This document shows positions 25,546-33,784 of a stretch of DNA of 49,284 nucleotides, piece after piece (the stretch's first letter is position 1; every line of letters starts with the position of its first letter). This stretch comes from Butyrivibrio sp. WCD3002 (lineage in GTDB: Bacteria > Bacillota > Clostridia > Lachnospirales > Lachnospiraceae), in assembly GCF_000424265.1 (NCBI RefSeq), contig NZ_AUJO01000026.1, positions 1 to 49,284 on the forward strand. The letters run 5' to 3'. Made by a program: the position numbers and the translations under genes. The notes below the pieces were generated by a model. It made no database searches. It saw only the letters and a list, made by a program, of their open reading frames with translations, and was not told where the DNA came from.

Positions 25546-27404
25546 AAGCCGATTCTCTCAAATGCTCTTAGAATGGAATCCTCATCATTGGTTCCGATTA
25601 CACATTTGAATTCCTTCTTCATCTCATCCGGCGCATTGCCCATCAGGAACGGTATACCAACTGCACGCAGCATATCTGCATCGTTAAAATGATCCCCGAA
25701 GGCAACCGCTCTATCCGTAGCGATATTCATTTTTTGACATATATACTCCACACCGCTGGCTTTTGTTATTCCCTTACCCATAACCTCCAAAAGAGTATCA
25801 GAAGATTTAACAATAGAAAGATAAGGAAATCTGTTTTTCAAATCATTTTCAATCGCGCATATGTCATCAGGCTCACACATACAAAGCACTTTTCCAACAA
25901 CCGCATCCTCAGGGAGAAGCTCTATGCTGCCCTCCGTTGCATTAACTTCTACAATCTCTTCCTCTCTCTGTATGCGCTTGTCTGACCTGTCATTAACAAT
26001 CCACAGTTCCTCAGAGTATACGTTCCAGGTACAATTAAAATGATGAATAAGCTTGTAAATTTCATACTTTGCACCAACATCAATTCCTCGTGTCGGTTCA
26101 TCAAGAATCAATATATCCGGTTCCGTAAACATCCATTTTGAAAGAACAACCTTCTGCTGATTTCCTCCTGAGAGGGTTGTAACACCTACATCAACGCTCG
26201 ATGTTTTTATTTTCAGTGACTTTCTGTAATCCTCAGCAGCTCTTTTTTCTTTGTTCAAATTCAAAAGTCTTCTGTCTTTAATCTTGTCAAGGTTCGCCGA
26301 TACTACTGTTTTCCTGATGGAATCGAGAAGATTTAAGCCGAGATTCTTTCTGTCCTCAGGCACATAAGCAACTCCGTGCTTAATCGCCGATTCAACCGAT
26401 GTAAGCTTCACTTCACGCCCCTTTATCTTGATAGTGCCTCCGCGATAAATACCGAAGTTTCTGCCAAAAAGCGATCTCATCAGCTCTGTTCTGCCTGCCC
26501 CCATCAGACCGGCAAAGCCAACAATTTCGCCCTCTCTGACGTTAAAATCTGCATGCTTACATAGCATTCTGCCCTGTACATCAGGATCTTCCACACACCA
26601 GTCAGAAACTTCAAATATGACATCACCAATGTGAGGCTCATGTTCCGGGTAACGGTTTTCGATGGATCGACCAACCATTGATTTAATGATTTTGTCCTCA
26701 TCTACCTTACCGGCTTCAACGTCATAGCTCTCCACCGTCTGACCATCTCTTATTACAGTCACCGCATCGGAAACCTCTGCAATCTCATTAAGTTTATGTG
26801 AGATCATTATGCAGGTTATCCCTCTGCTCCTTAAGTCCTTCATGAGATTAAGAAGATTGGCAGAATCAGCTTCATTGAGTGCTGAAGTGGGCTCATCCAG
26901 TATTAACAGTTTTACGTTTTTGGAAAGTGCTTTTGCAATCTCTACGAGCTGCTGTTGTCCAACTCCGAGATGCTTAATAAGAATATCAGGATTTATAGAA
27001 AGTCCGACTTTTTTAAGGATTTCGCTTGTACGCTTTTTCTCCTCGTTCCAGTCGATCAATCCCTTTTTGATGATTTCATTACCCATGAAAATGTTCTCTG
27101 TTATGGATAACTCAGGGATCATTGTCAGTTCCTGATGAATGATTGCTATACCCGCCGCTTCAGATTCCTTAATATTACGAAATTTCATTTCCCGGTCCAT
27201 ATAGATTATCTTGCCGCTATATGATCCATAAGGATATACACCTGAAAGAACCTTCATCAATGTCGATTTCCCCGCGCCGTTTTCACCGCAGATTGCGTGA
27301 ATGGTGCCTTTCTTCACTGAGAGGTTGACATTATCAAGCGCTTTTACAGCCGGAAATTCTTTTGTAATACTTTTCATCTGAAGTATAAAAGAATCTTTCT
27401 CCAT
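25542..27404 (-). CDS. Sugar ABC transporter ATPase fused to the tail of a Cof-type HAD
   Basis: A 620-residue chimera. Residues 1 to about 440 are the two-cassette ATPase of MglA/RbsA-type sugar importers: Walker A GENGAGKST (about 40), signature LGVGQQQLVEIAKAL, Walker B LLILDEPTSALN, then second-cassette signature LSGGNQQKVVLSKW and LILDEPTRGIDVGAKYEIYK. At about 'YKLIHH' it switches in frame to the C-terminal half of a Cof-type HAD phosphatase (FNCTWNVYSEELWIVN, GKGITKASGVEYI, AFGDHFNDADML). The last part of the ATPase and the HAD N-terminus with its catalytic Asp are absent. No permease genes are present. A deletion removing the rest of the transporter operon explains it. Confidence 0.82.
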   Translation of the reverse strand: MEKDSFILQMKSITKEFPAVKALDNVNLSVKKGTIHAICGENGAGKSTLMKVLSGVYPYGSYSGKIIYMDREMKFRNIKESEAAGIAIIHQELTMIPELSITENIFMGNEIIKKGLIDWNEEKKRTSEILKKVGLSINPDILIKHLGVGQQQLVEIAKALSKNVKLLILDEPTSALNEADSANLLNLMKDLRSRGITCIMISHKLNEIAEVSDAVTVIRDGQTVESYDVEAGKVDEDKIIKSMVGRSIENRYPEHEPHIGDVIFEVSDWCVEDPDVQGRMLCKHADFNVREGEIVGFAGLMGAGRTELMRSLFGRNFGIYRGGTIKIKGREVKLTSVESAIKHGVAYVPEDRKNLGLNLLDSIRKTVVSANLDKIKDRRLLNLNKEKRAAEDYRKSLKIKTSSVDVGVTTLSGGNQQKVVLSKWMFTEPDILILDEPTRGIDVGAKYEIYKLIHHFNCTWNVYSEELWIVNDRSDKRIQREEEIVEVNATEGSIELLPEDAVVGKVLCMCEPDDICAIENDLKNRFPYLSIVKSSDTLLEVMGKGITKASGVEYICQKMNIATDRAVAFGDHFNDADMLRAVGIPFLMGNAPDEMKKEFKCVIGTNDEDSILRAFERIGF

Positions 27405-27446
27405 AATTTGTAGCTCCTCCCTTTTTTATCCTAAAGAGTATATTGA

Positions 27447-28658
27447 CTACTTAGCCAGATACTCACTTGGTTTCCTCAATACTCTGTCAGTAGCTATTGC
27501 AGCAGCCCCGTAAAGTGTCGGATCAAAACTCAGTTTTGAGATTTCAATCTTAACCCTGCTTCCAATAGCCGGCAGTATTCTGCTTTTCACAATCTCATTT
27601 ATAGTTGGCAAAAGTAAATCCCCGGCAGCTGCCATACTATCACCTATGACTATCTCCTCAGGATCATAGGCATTTATGAGTGTCACGCAGCCATATCCAA
27701 TGTACTTAGCAATTTCTTCAATTAATTTCTTAGCTTTTATATCACCGTTTCTGGCCGCATCGAATACTCTCGTGCATGCTTCCTGACGATTTTCATAGCT
27801 CTTATTAAAGAGTTCCGGTAATTCAATTTCTGCTCTTGTAAGAAAAGCAGATGTTGAACAATAAAGCTCAAGACAACCTCTGTTTCCGCACTCACAGACA
27901 GGTCCTTTATAATCAATACTGATATGGCCAATTTCACTTGCGATTCCAAGATTTCCCAGTAAAAGTCTGTCATGGTCGACAATTCCGGAACCTACACCTT
28001 CCCCTACCAGGAAATAGGCCAGGGAATTAAGTGGCCTGTTGTGATTGCCAAACCACCATTCTGCAAGGGCTCCGGCATTAGCATCCTGCTCTATAAACAC
28101 CGGTTTATCAAAAGCATCCTTAAATTCCTCGACAAAATTCACATACTGCCAGCTGTGCATCCTTGTGACCATTGCAATGTGCCCTTCTTTTCGAAGATAT
28201 GGTCCCGGAACAGCAAGACCAATGGCTACAACCTTAGGAAATTCTTTAAGGAGTTCATTTACTTGATGCTTCATATCTTTGAGCACCTCTGCAGGATCAT
28301 CATCAAGGCTGAACTCTGTCTCCTGCTGTCTGTAATCTTTTCCCGAGATATCAAAAACTCCTATAGCAAAGACATGTCTTGAAAACTTAATTCCAATCAC
28401 CAGATTCTGCTCCGCATTAAGTCTTATACCAATAGAGCGTCTGTTTCCATTTCCCTTAACAATACCGACTTCGGAAACAATCCCCATATCTATCAGATAT
28501 GCTACAAGCTTGGTTATGGATGCCTGTGTCAGTCCCATTATCTTGGCTATCTCAGCTCTTGTGCATATTTCCTTTTGTTGAAGAATCCTTACTATCGCCG
28601 AGCGATTCATCTCAGTAAGGTCACTGGTATTATTTCCTGCAACCTCTTTTATGCTCAT
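27447..28658 (-). CDS. ROK-family transcriptional regulator (XylR/NagC type)
   Basis: About 403 residues. The ATG at 28658 follows AGAGGTG and is preferred to an in-frame GTG two codons upstream. The N-terminal winged helix has MNRSAIVRILQQKEICTRAE, then IMGLTQASITKLVAYLID. The ROK sugar-binding domain has the zinc signature CECGNRGCLELYCS. Such proteins repress sugar uptake or catabolic operons and are relieved by sugar or sugar-phosphate. It lies 43 bases upstream of the ABC-HAD fusion gene, the probable remnant of its target operon. Confidence 0.88.
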   Translation of the reverse strand: MSIKEVAGNNTSDLTEMNRSAIVRILQQKEICTRAEIAKIMGLTQASITKLVAYLIDMGIVSEVGIVKGNGNRRSIGIRLNAEQNLVIGIKFSRHVFAIGVFDISGKDYRQQETEFSLDDDPAEVLKDMKHQVNELLKEFPKVVAIGLAVPGPYLRKEGHIAMVTRMHSWQYVNFVEEFKDAFDKPVFIEQDANAGALAEWWFGNHNRPLNSLAYFLVGEGVGSGIVDHDRLLLGNLGIASEIGHISIDYKGPVCECGNRGCLELYCSTSAFLTRAEIELPELFNKSYENRQEACTRVFDAARNGDIKAKKLIEEIAKYIGYGCVTLINAYDPEEIVIGDSMAAAGDLLLPTINEIVKSRILPAIGSRVKIEISKLSFDPTLYGAAAIATDRVLRKPSEYLAK

Positions 28659-28830
28659 ATTCACCTCTCATAATTGCTTTCAAGTGTTAATTACTTAACA
28701 CTGTTAATACATTATACTCATTCAGCATTTTGGTCAATAAAAATCAAAGAATTTTATAATCTTTGTAATAATATTACAAAAATATCATCTTCCTTTTGCG
28801 TATAAGTTTTTACTTTAATGATTATTTATG

Positions 28831-28881
28831 AATAACAATGACCACTATACCTATCAAATTGGTATAGTGGTCATTATTATT
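28831..28881. terminator. Strong hairpin, probably a bidirectional terminator
   Basis: AATGACCACTATACC (28837-28851) and GGTATAGTGGTCATT (28861-28875) form a perfect 15-bp stem with a 9-base loop, flanked by AATAA and TTATT. The T-tracts are weak in both directions. It separates the gene cluster at 28983-31499 from the ROK gene. Confidence 0.8.
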
Positions 28882-28976
28882 ACCCCATTAAAATAAAGGA
28901 TAAGCTCTATGTTAGTCACCTTAATTCGACAGACATCATCAACAATAAGTCGGGCTTTCATTTCCATTTCATTCAT
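28854..28976 (-). pseudogene. Truncated second copy of a C_GCAxxG-type gene start
   Basis: ATG at 28974-28976 begins MNEMEMKAR, identical in residues and in 23 bases of DNA to the start of the redox-type gene at 30030. After nine codons the sequence diverges (LIVDDVCRIKV...) and runs through the terminator stem to a TGA at 28854. It appears to be a duplicated gene whose body was lost, leaving the 5' end. Confidence 0.55.
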
Positions 28977-28982
28977 CAGTTT

Positions 28983-29663
28983 TCACCTTACTATCTTGCT
29001 TATAATTTTCCCAACTTCTTCATCAGCTGTCAGGTCATAGACCATCCTGTAACAGTCAAGGGCCTGCTGTGTGTCGCCAGCTTCATCAGCCTCCTGTGCC
29101 GCTTTGTAGAGAAGTGCCAGTGTAACAGGATTCGCCTCGGTTGGAATATCATTTTCCTTCAGGATTTTCTGTATCTGGTCAAGATCTTTATCAGCCACCT
29201 TTTTGCCAATAGCTTTCTCAAGGAACTCAAGCTCCGCATCGGCTTGCTGTGAATCCTCGAAGTACTTACTGTACAGATAACATGTTGCAGCCACCTCAGG
29301 TTTGTACTTCTCCAGGTAGTACCACCCAAGATTCCTGTAATAAGCTGCAAGCTCAGCTCTGGTGCAGCAGTAATTGTAAGACTCTGTCGTATAGGAATAC
29401 TCCCCCTCGGAGTCGCCAAGCTGCTTGCAACATAGGATTATCCCAAGTATGGCTTCCATATCCACAGGATTCTCAAGATGCGCACTTAGCCACTCCTGCT
29501 GGGCCTTCGCGTAATCCCCGGAAAGAAGCAGCTCTTTTGCCTTAGTCTTGTGCGGCGTCAGAGTATCCTCTTCTGAAATATCATATTCATCATCGCCCAG
29601 GCAGTAGTATTCATATAAAAAGACCTCTGAAATGTGCCTGAGGCATACATTAAGCTTACTCAT
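28983..29663 (-). CDS. Tetratricopeptide-like repeat protein
   Basis: A 226-residue soluble protein of helical pairs resembling TPR units: AKELLLSGDYAKAQQEWLSA, AYYRNLGWYYLEKYKPEVAA and ADEAGDTQQALDCYRMVYDL. The acidic N-terminal region (GDDEYDISEEDTL) is not repeat-like. TPR proteins mediate protein contacts; no partner is evident. It lies 23 bases downstream of the C_GCAxxG gene, in the same operon. Confidence 0.7.
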   Translation of the reverse strand: MSKLNVCLRHISEVFLYEYYCLGDDEYDISEEDTLTPHKTKAKELLLSGDYAKAQQEWLSAHLENPVDMEAILGIILCCKQLGDSEGEYSYTTESYNYCCTRAELAAYYRNLGWYYLEKYKPEVAATCYLYSKYFEDSQQADAELEFLEKAIGKKVADKDLDQIQKILKENDIPTEANPVTLALLYKAAQEADEAGDTQQALDCYRMVYDLTADEEVGKIISKIVR

Positions 29664-29685
29664 GATCTCATATTCCCCTTAGTTG

Positions 29686-30030
29686 TCAGAGCAGACTCTC
29701 CATCATTGCTGCAGCTTCGCCAACGATATCATTGCAGGTACGCCCCGTACCCGATCTCCTGGCTATCAGCTCCTTGCAGAAAAGAGATCCGTTCTTTTCA
29801 AGGAACATCTGCTCATACTCCTTGGCCTTATCTATGCCAAGCTTCTCAAGCATGGCAACCACACTTAAGTATCCGCCGCACTTTCCATCTATGCTCCTTG
29901 GCGCCGGGACAAAGCTCTTAGCCTCAGCTTCAGACATTCCTAGCTTCTCTGCAAATGCCATGGCGAGCGATGCAGAACAGTTATTTCCGTTTCTGTGATT
30001 TGCTCTTGCTTTCATTTCCATTTCATTCAT
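29686..30030 (-). CDS. C_GCAxxG_C_C-family redox-type protein
   Basis: About 114 residues from the ATG at 30030, chosen because GAGGAT precedes it and the start of the following part is shared with a second copy at 28976. Cysteines occur in the family pattern: NGNNCSASLAMAFAEKLG, DGKCGGYLS, SLFCKELI and RTCNDIV. Proteins of this type are thought to bind metal or be redox-active in anaerobes, but the function is unproven. It lies 13 bases after the ATPase gene. Confidence 0.75.
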   Translation of the reverse strand: MNEMEMKARANHRNGNNCSASLAMAFAEKLGMSEAEAKSFVPAPRSIDGKCGGYLSVVAMLEKLGIDKAKEYEQMFLEKNGSLFCKELIARRSGTGRTCNDIVGEAAAMMESLL

Positions 30031-30043
30031 GTTCAAATCCTCA

Positions 30044-30901
30044 TCAAAACTCGTTTTTATGCTTTTCAAAAAACTCAAAGTAAGTCCTTACTCCCTCAAG
30101 CTCCGTCCACTTCTTGATATCTACCGGCCTTTCATCAAGGTCATAAATCAGTGCACCTTTTAACGCCAACAAAAATGGTGAATGTGTTGCTATTATAAAC
30201 TGGCATCCAAAGAACCTTGCTGAATTCTGGATAAACTCAAGCAATTCCAACTGCCTCTGAGGCGAGAGTGAGTTTTCAGGCTCATCCAACAGATAAAGTC
30301 CATTATCTTTAATCTTATCAGAGAAATATTGCAGAGCACTTTCTCCATTGCTGTGCTCTATAATGTTATTTCCAATCGTATCTCTGACATACTTTGACTG
30401 TGTCTTGGATCTGGCATCCACAACTTTCTTGAGCTGCTCATAATCATCCAATGATTTCATCTGAAACTTTGAATGCTTATTCTCAATCCATTCATCAAAA
30501 GCCTGCTCTCTCTTCCGGTCAACGCCATCGTTCAGTGCTCTTAAGTTGAGCATAAAATCAAATACATCATCACTTGTAATCATCCTGATTTCTTCAGGTC
30601 TGCCTTCATATGTCATCTCAAAATCACACATACCAATATAATCACCAAAGAAACTACTTCTGTTGAACAATGTATCTCTTTCGGCTTTCATTTTCTCTGC
30701 CATAAGGTTCAGGGCTGTGCTCTTTCCTGAGCCATTGTTTCCATACAAAATCGTTATTTCAGAAAAAGACAGCTCCCGCAGCTCATTCTCTGCGAACACC
30801 CCAAACGGATAGAACGAGGTATAGCACGTTCTTCTTATATAGTTTACAAACTGCTCTTCATTTTCCACTCCTGGAAACTTAAATGAGTCAATATATCTCA
30901 T
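30044..30901 (-). CDS. AAA ATPase of the SMC/ABC-like (OLD-RecF) type
   Basis: About 285 residues from the ATG at 30901 behind GAGG. The Walker A is ILYGNNGSGKSTALNLMAEK (about residue 51), the Walker B with catalytic Glu is LYLLDEPENSLSPQRQLELL, and ITHSPF-like IIATHSPFLLAL holds the switch His. Members of this AAA_21/23 group act as stand-alone ATPases, sometimes toxic or defence-linked when paired with a nuclease. No nuclease partner is adjacent. The start codon is immediately after the stop of the DUF4298-Dabb gene. Confidence 0.8.
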   Translation of the reverse strand: MRYIDSFKFPGVENEEQFVNYIRRTCYTSFYPFGVFAENELRELSFSEITILYGNNGSGKSTALNLMAEKMKAERDTLFNRSSFFGDYIGMCDFEMTYEGRPEEIRMITSDDVFDFMLNLRALNDGVDRKREQAFDEWIENKHSKFQMKSLDDYEQLKKVVDARSKTQSKYVRDTIGNNIIEHSNGESALQYFSDKIKDNGLYLLDEPENSLSPQRQLELLEFIQNSARFFGCQFIIATHSPFLLALKGALIYDLDERPVDIKKWTELEGVRTYFEFFEKHKNEF

Positions 30902-30902
30902 T

Positions 30903-31499
30903 TTAAACCTCAAAATCCAGGCAGCTTCTGATCTTGGTATAAGGTCTTACCTTAGAATCAGCCACTGCTACATGCTCAGGATGTACTGAATATCCCTTAA
31001 GTGCCTCTACGCTCTCAAAAGTTGAATCCAGCATCAAGTCTGCATTTGAAGACTCAAGGCCGTTGATATTAACATTGATATCTACAATACCAGGAACCTT
31101 TCCCTTTAGTCCTTCAAGACCTTCCTTAATTCCCTGCTTTATTGCAGCCTTCTCTTCTGCAGAAAGCTCATCCTTAAGTGTCCATAAAATCACATGTTTA
31201 ACCATTCTCGTTCCCCTTATCCTTTCCACCAATTCCTTGTTCCGCTCAAGCGCATCATTAATTCCATCCTCAGAGAGCACTCCGCGCTTCAGATTATTTG
31301 GCAAAAGCCCTTCTTCATCAAGGGCAAAATCATCTTTCCAATCCTGGCTTAAATAATATTCATCAAGTTCCTTGATCTCAGCCTGATATTCCAAGAGCTC
31401 TTGTGGTGCTTCCTCAGCGTTATCCATTCTTCTCAAAGCTTCATCCAAGATAGATTCCATTTCATTTACACGCTTTATAGCATTCTCAACCTTATTCAT
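30903..31499 (-). CDS. DUF4298 fused to a Dabb (stress-responsive barrel) domain
   Basis: About 198 residues from the ATG at 31499. Residues 1-90 match DUF4298: NAIKRVNEMESILDEALRR, then DDFALDEEGLLPNNLKRGVL and SEDGINDALERNKELVER. From about residue 100, MVKHVILWTLKDELSAEE begins a complete Dabb ferredoxin-like barrel (IVDINVNINGLESSNADLM). Both are normally separate small proteins, so this is an in-frame fusion, joined at RGTR-MVKH, the normal Dabb start. The initiating ATG overlaps the TGA of an upstream remnant (TGATG). Confidence 0.75.
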   Translation of the reverse strand: MNKVENAIKRVNEMESILDEALRRMDNAEEAPQELLEYQAEIKELDEYYLSQDWKDDFALDEEGLLPNNLKRGVLSEDGINDALERNKELVERIRGTRMVKHVILWTLKDELSAEEKAAIKQGIKEGLEGLKGKVPGIVDINVNINGLESSNADLMLDSTFESVEALKGYSVHPEHVAVADSKVRPYTKIRSCLDFEV

Positions 31500-31637
31500 C
31501 ACCAAATATCCCCATCTCTGCATTCGCAGGCATGAACAAAAACCGGGAACCACTGAAACTCAGAATCACCTTTCAAATACAAAGGATGTCTGGGATTCCC
31601 CCATCTGGTTGTAGTTCCAAGGTAATACCACTCAGCC
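31499..31637 (-). pseudogene. Tail of a DUF1643-like gene
   Basis: The minus strand encodes EWYYLGTTTRWGNPRHPLYL, then KGDSEFQWFPVFVHACECRD and a TGA overlapping the next ATG. The G-x-PRHPLYLKGD segment matches the end of DUF1643-type proteins. Only the last 45 or so residues exist. Directly upstream the DNA belongs to a NUDIX start, so a deletion has joined two genes. Confidence 0.6.
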
Positions 31638-31730
31638 TCTTTTATCGTATCCTCTGGCTGTGGCAAAGACTCTTTTACCGTCCCTGATTAGTGCAGCAAC
31701 TACATTTATTGTCTTTCTGGAAGTCTCCAT
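31632..31730 (-). pseudogene. N-terminal fragment of a MutT-type NUDIX gene
   Basis: ATG at 31730 begins METSRKTINVVAALIRDGKR, then VFATARGYDKRG and a stop at 31632-31634. It closely resembles the N-terminus of the NUDIX domain of the fusion protein at 2639-3619 (KTINVVAAIICDD, IFATQRGYGD). The NUDIX box and the rest are absent, replaced by the DUF1643-like tail. Confidence 0.7.
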
Positions 31731-31772
31731 AAATGCCTCTTTTTCCCAAATAATCACTCTTTCAATTATAGT

Positions 31773-31810
31773 AAAAAAAATACTCTGATGCTATATGAGT
31801 CATCAGAGTA
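31773..31810 (-). terminator. Strong intrinsic terminator after the flavin-protein gene
   Basis: Read leftward: TACTCTGATG, an 8-base loop with internal pairing, CATCAGAGTA, then eight T. It ends the transcript of the pyridoxamine-oxidase-like gene. A second inverted repeat, AAGGCTGA/TCAGCCTT at about 31859-31888, has no T-run. Confidence 0.85.
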
Positions 31811-31888
31811 TCATCTATGGTAAATCCCCTTAATGTATCTGGGTTGTTGGAGGGAGGAAGGCTGACTACTTATTCGGATCAGCCTTTT

Positions 31889-32365
31889 CTATGATTCATT
31901 AACCAGCTTACCCGTCATATGCTCAGGAATTAACCCCAAGCACTGAACATTACGGAAAGAATTCTTTATCTCCTGCTCCAGATAAGCCTGATTATCGGTA
32001 AACTTCCTGGTAAGTTCAGAGCAGATCCGAAGAGCGACCTCCTCATCTTCTACCAAATGAATTCTTCCAAATGTGATCACGCTTGTAATGTTCAGAGCCC
32101 AATCGCCTTCCTTGCGGTAGCCTTCATTATAAACACAGTAGCTTGCCTTATCGCAGACCTTGATTGCATCTATCTTATGCCCTTCCTTTGCTCCGTGGAA
32201 ATAGATTTTTCCATCCTCTTCGCAATACCAATGATCAATCGGGATTCCATATGGATATCCATCATCTCCTATCAGAGAAAGAACCCCTCTCTTAGTACTC
32301 TTTAATATCTCTACGCATTCAGCCTCAGAAATCTGCTGCTTAAATCTTCTCATTTTTCTAAACAT
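31889..32365 (-). CDS. Pyridoxamine 5'-phosphate oxidase-like flavin protein
   Basis: A 158-residue protein of the pyridoxamine-oxidase-like split-barrel fold (NimA type): RGVLSLIGDDGYPYGIPIDH, KIYFHGAKEGHKIDAI and ALNITSVITFGRIHLV. These bind FMN or related cofactors and reduce small molecules such as nitroimidazoles, but substrate is unknown. It follows a 21-residue leader-like gene by 10 bases and a structured leader, so expression may be attenuated. Confidence 0.85.
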   Translation of the reverse strand: MFRKMRRFKQQISEAECVEILKSTKRGVLSLIGDDGYPYGIPIDHWYCEEDGKIYFHGAKEGHKIDAIKVCDKASYCVYNEGYRKEGDWALNITSVITFGRIHLVEDEEVALRICSELTRKFTDNQAYLEQEIKNSFRNVQCLGLIPEHMTGKLVNES

Positions 32366-32375
32366 TGTAAAAACC

Positions 32376-32441
32376 TCAATCTTTCGCCAAAATCTTAAGT
32401 CCCGCTATTCCAACTACAATCAGCAAATAAATCCATCTCAT
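32376..32441 (-). CDS. Small hydrophobic peptide, 21 residues
   Basis: ATG at 32439-32441 behind an excellent site (GGAGG, nine bases) encodes MRWIYLLIVVGIAGLKILAK plus a final Asp and TGA. It could be a single membrane helix with positive ends. It lies between a terminator-like hairpin and the flavin-protein gene (10-base gap), so it may be a leader peptide, a small membrane peptide, or a type I toxin. The start MxWIYLLI resembles the start of SMR transporters, raising the possibility that it is the remnant of such a gene. Confidence 0.5.
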   Translation of the reverse strand: MRWIYLLIVVGIAGLKILAKD

Positions 32442-32461
32442 ATAAATTCACCTCCAAAACT

Positions 32462-32591
32462 AAAAAACGCCATTTCCTTACCTGCTAAGACCTAACGGTA
32501 AAGGAATGACGTTAATCCCACTACTCGGTAGCAACGGGCGTCTGTTATATTTGATTGAATTGATGATACGATAATTGCTCTGAGGCGTCAA
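32462..32591 (-). promoter_or_regulatory. Promoter and structured leader with attenuator-type terminator
   Basis: On the minus strand a -35 TTGACG (32586-32591) and a -10 TATCAT (32563-32568) are 17 bases apart. Downstream is a small hairpin, CTAC-CGA-GTAG (32521-32531). A 17-bp stem with two mismatches follows, AACGTCATTCCTTTACC (32497-32513) with GGTAAGGAAATGGCGTT (32466-32482), then six T and the ribosome site of the 21-residue gene. GACGCCCGTT upstream could pair with the terminator's AACGTC arm, an alternative fold. It may be an attenuator or riboswitch, or simply the terminator of the upstream peptidase gene. It matches no class I know. Confidence 0.55.
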
Positions 32592-32612
32592 TATTATCTT
32601 TCGCAAAAGCCT

Positions 32613-33758
32613 TTAAATTGTTCCTAATGGTTGTGTCATAAGTATCTTTATCAGTTCTGTGAAGTCTGCTATTTCCTGGACAGATGTGTATTCTTCAGTT
32701 GTATGTATGTTATGCATGGGACCGTATATGTTTAGTCCGTCCATTCCGTGTTTTATCAAAGAATTTATATCACTTCCTCCAAAGGATTTCTTTGCCACGG
32801 CTCTCCTTCCCTGTTTCTCTAATGCTCTCTTATATCTATCCAAAGCACTTCCTTCTGCGGCTTCGGGATCTATCCTGTAAACGGTGATTCTTTCTTTTTT
32901 ATCTATGCAAAGCTCTGCACCTGCTCTATTCGCTTCTTCTGAAAAAATGCTTTCTACTAAGTCTATTGTCCGATGTGCATCTTCATGGACACCGCTTCTT
33001 ATCTCACCTTTTATAAAACAGTTTTCCGGAACAGCGTTGGTAACACTTCCGCCTTCTATTATTCCGATATTCAGCGTGGTGTGATCATCAGCCCACCCCT
33101 GCTTTATTCTGCTGATTGCAGCAGTTGCTACTGCTATTGCATTTATTCCCTTTTCAGGCTCATAACCAGCGTGGGAAGCCTTACCCTTTATATGTACTTC
33201 GAATGAAATGAGTGTCGGCTCGCAGGATGAATAGACTCCATATTCTCCGCTGCAGTCGGGAGCAAAGGCTATCCTGGAGCGAATCCTTGAATAATCAAGA
33301 GCCGCGCTTCCAAGGCCGTAAACCTCTTCTGCCACCGTAAACAGAAACTCTATTGGCGGATGATCCAGATTTTCCTCGATTACTCTGGTGTACGCCTCGA
33401 TAATCCCTGCTATGCCAACCCTGTCATCTGCTCCCAGGACAGTCGTATGATCGCTTGTGATTGTTCCGCCGTCATTTAATATGATCTTCTTATTGTTCCC
33501 CGGAGATACGGTGTCCATATGTGCACAGAACAGAATAGGCTCAGAGTCTGCATACTTTCCCCGCCCCTCTGCAAAGCCATACAGATTCCCACAGTTACCA
33601 CCGATCTTACCGGCAATATCATCCTCGATAAGCTTTATTCCCAGCTTTTGGAACTCTGCTATAAGATAATCAGCTACAAGTCTCTCATTAAAGGATTCAC
33701 CGTCTACCAGCGCAAGCTCTGTAAATCTGTCTACTACTCTCTTGTCATTTTCTCTCAT
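32613..33758 (-). CDS. M20-family metallopeptidase (PepT-like)
   Basis: About 381 residues from the ATG at 33758 behind AGGAG; an upstream ATG at 33788 overlaps the PAP2 gene but has no ribosome site. Metal ligands and catalytic residues of M20 are visible: LFCAHMDTVSP, VLGADDRVGIAG, FTVAEEVYGLGS, FAPDCSGEYG and a His in GPMHNIHTTEEY. Members cleave short peptides (peptidase T type). It is the last gene of the surface-peptidase run, overlapped by PAP2, and may finish peptide degradation inside the cell. Confidence 0.88.
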   Translation of the reverse strand: MRENDKRVVDRFTELALVDGESFNERLVADYLIAEFQKLGIKLIEDDIAGKIGGNCGNLYGFAEGRGKYADSEPILFCAHMDTVSPGNNKKIILNDGGTITSDHTTVLGADDRVGIAGIIEAYTRVIEENLDHPPIEFLFTVAEEVYGLGSAALDYSRIRSRIAFAPDCSGEYGVYSSCEPTLISFEVHIKGKASHAGYEPEKGINAIAVATAAISRIKQGWADDHTTLNIGIIEGGSVTNAVPENCFIKGEIRSGVHEDAHRTIDLVESIFSEEANRAGAELCIDKKERITVYRIDPEAAEGSALDRYKRALEKQGRRAVAKKSFGGSDINSLIKHGMDGLNIYGPMHNIHTTEEYTSVQEIADFTELIKILMTQPLGTI

Positions 33759-33784
33759 AGAAAATTGCTCCTGCTTCTTCACAG

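Noticed and set aside
32376..32441. The 21-residue peptide as an SMR efflux protein
   Set aside because: The start MxWIYLLI is SMR-like, but the rest does not match and there is no second helix; left as unknown peptide.
32462..32591. Known riboswitch or T-box class at the leader
   Set aside because: No T-box AGGGTGG box, no FMN, TPP, guanidine, fluoride or preQ1 signature could be recognised.
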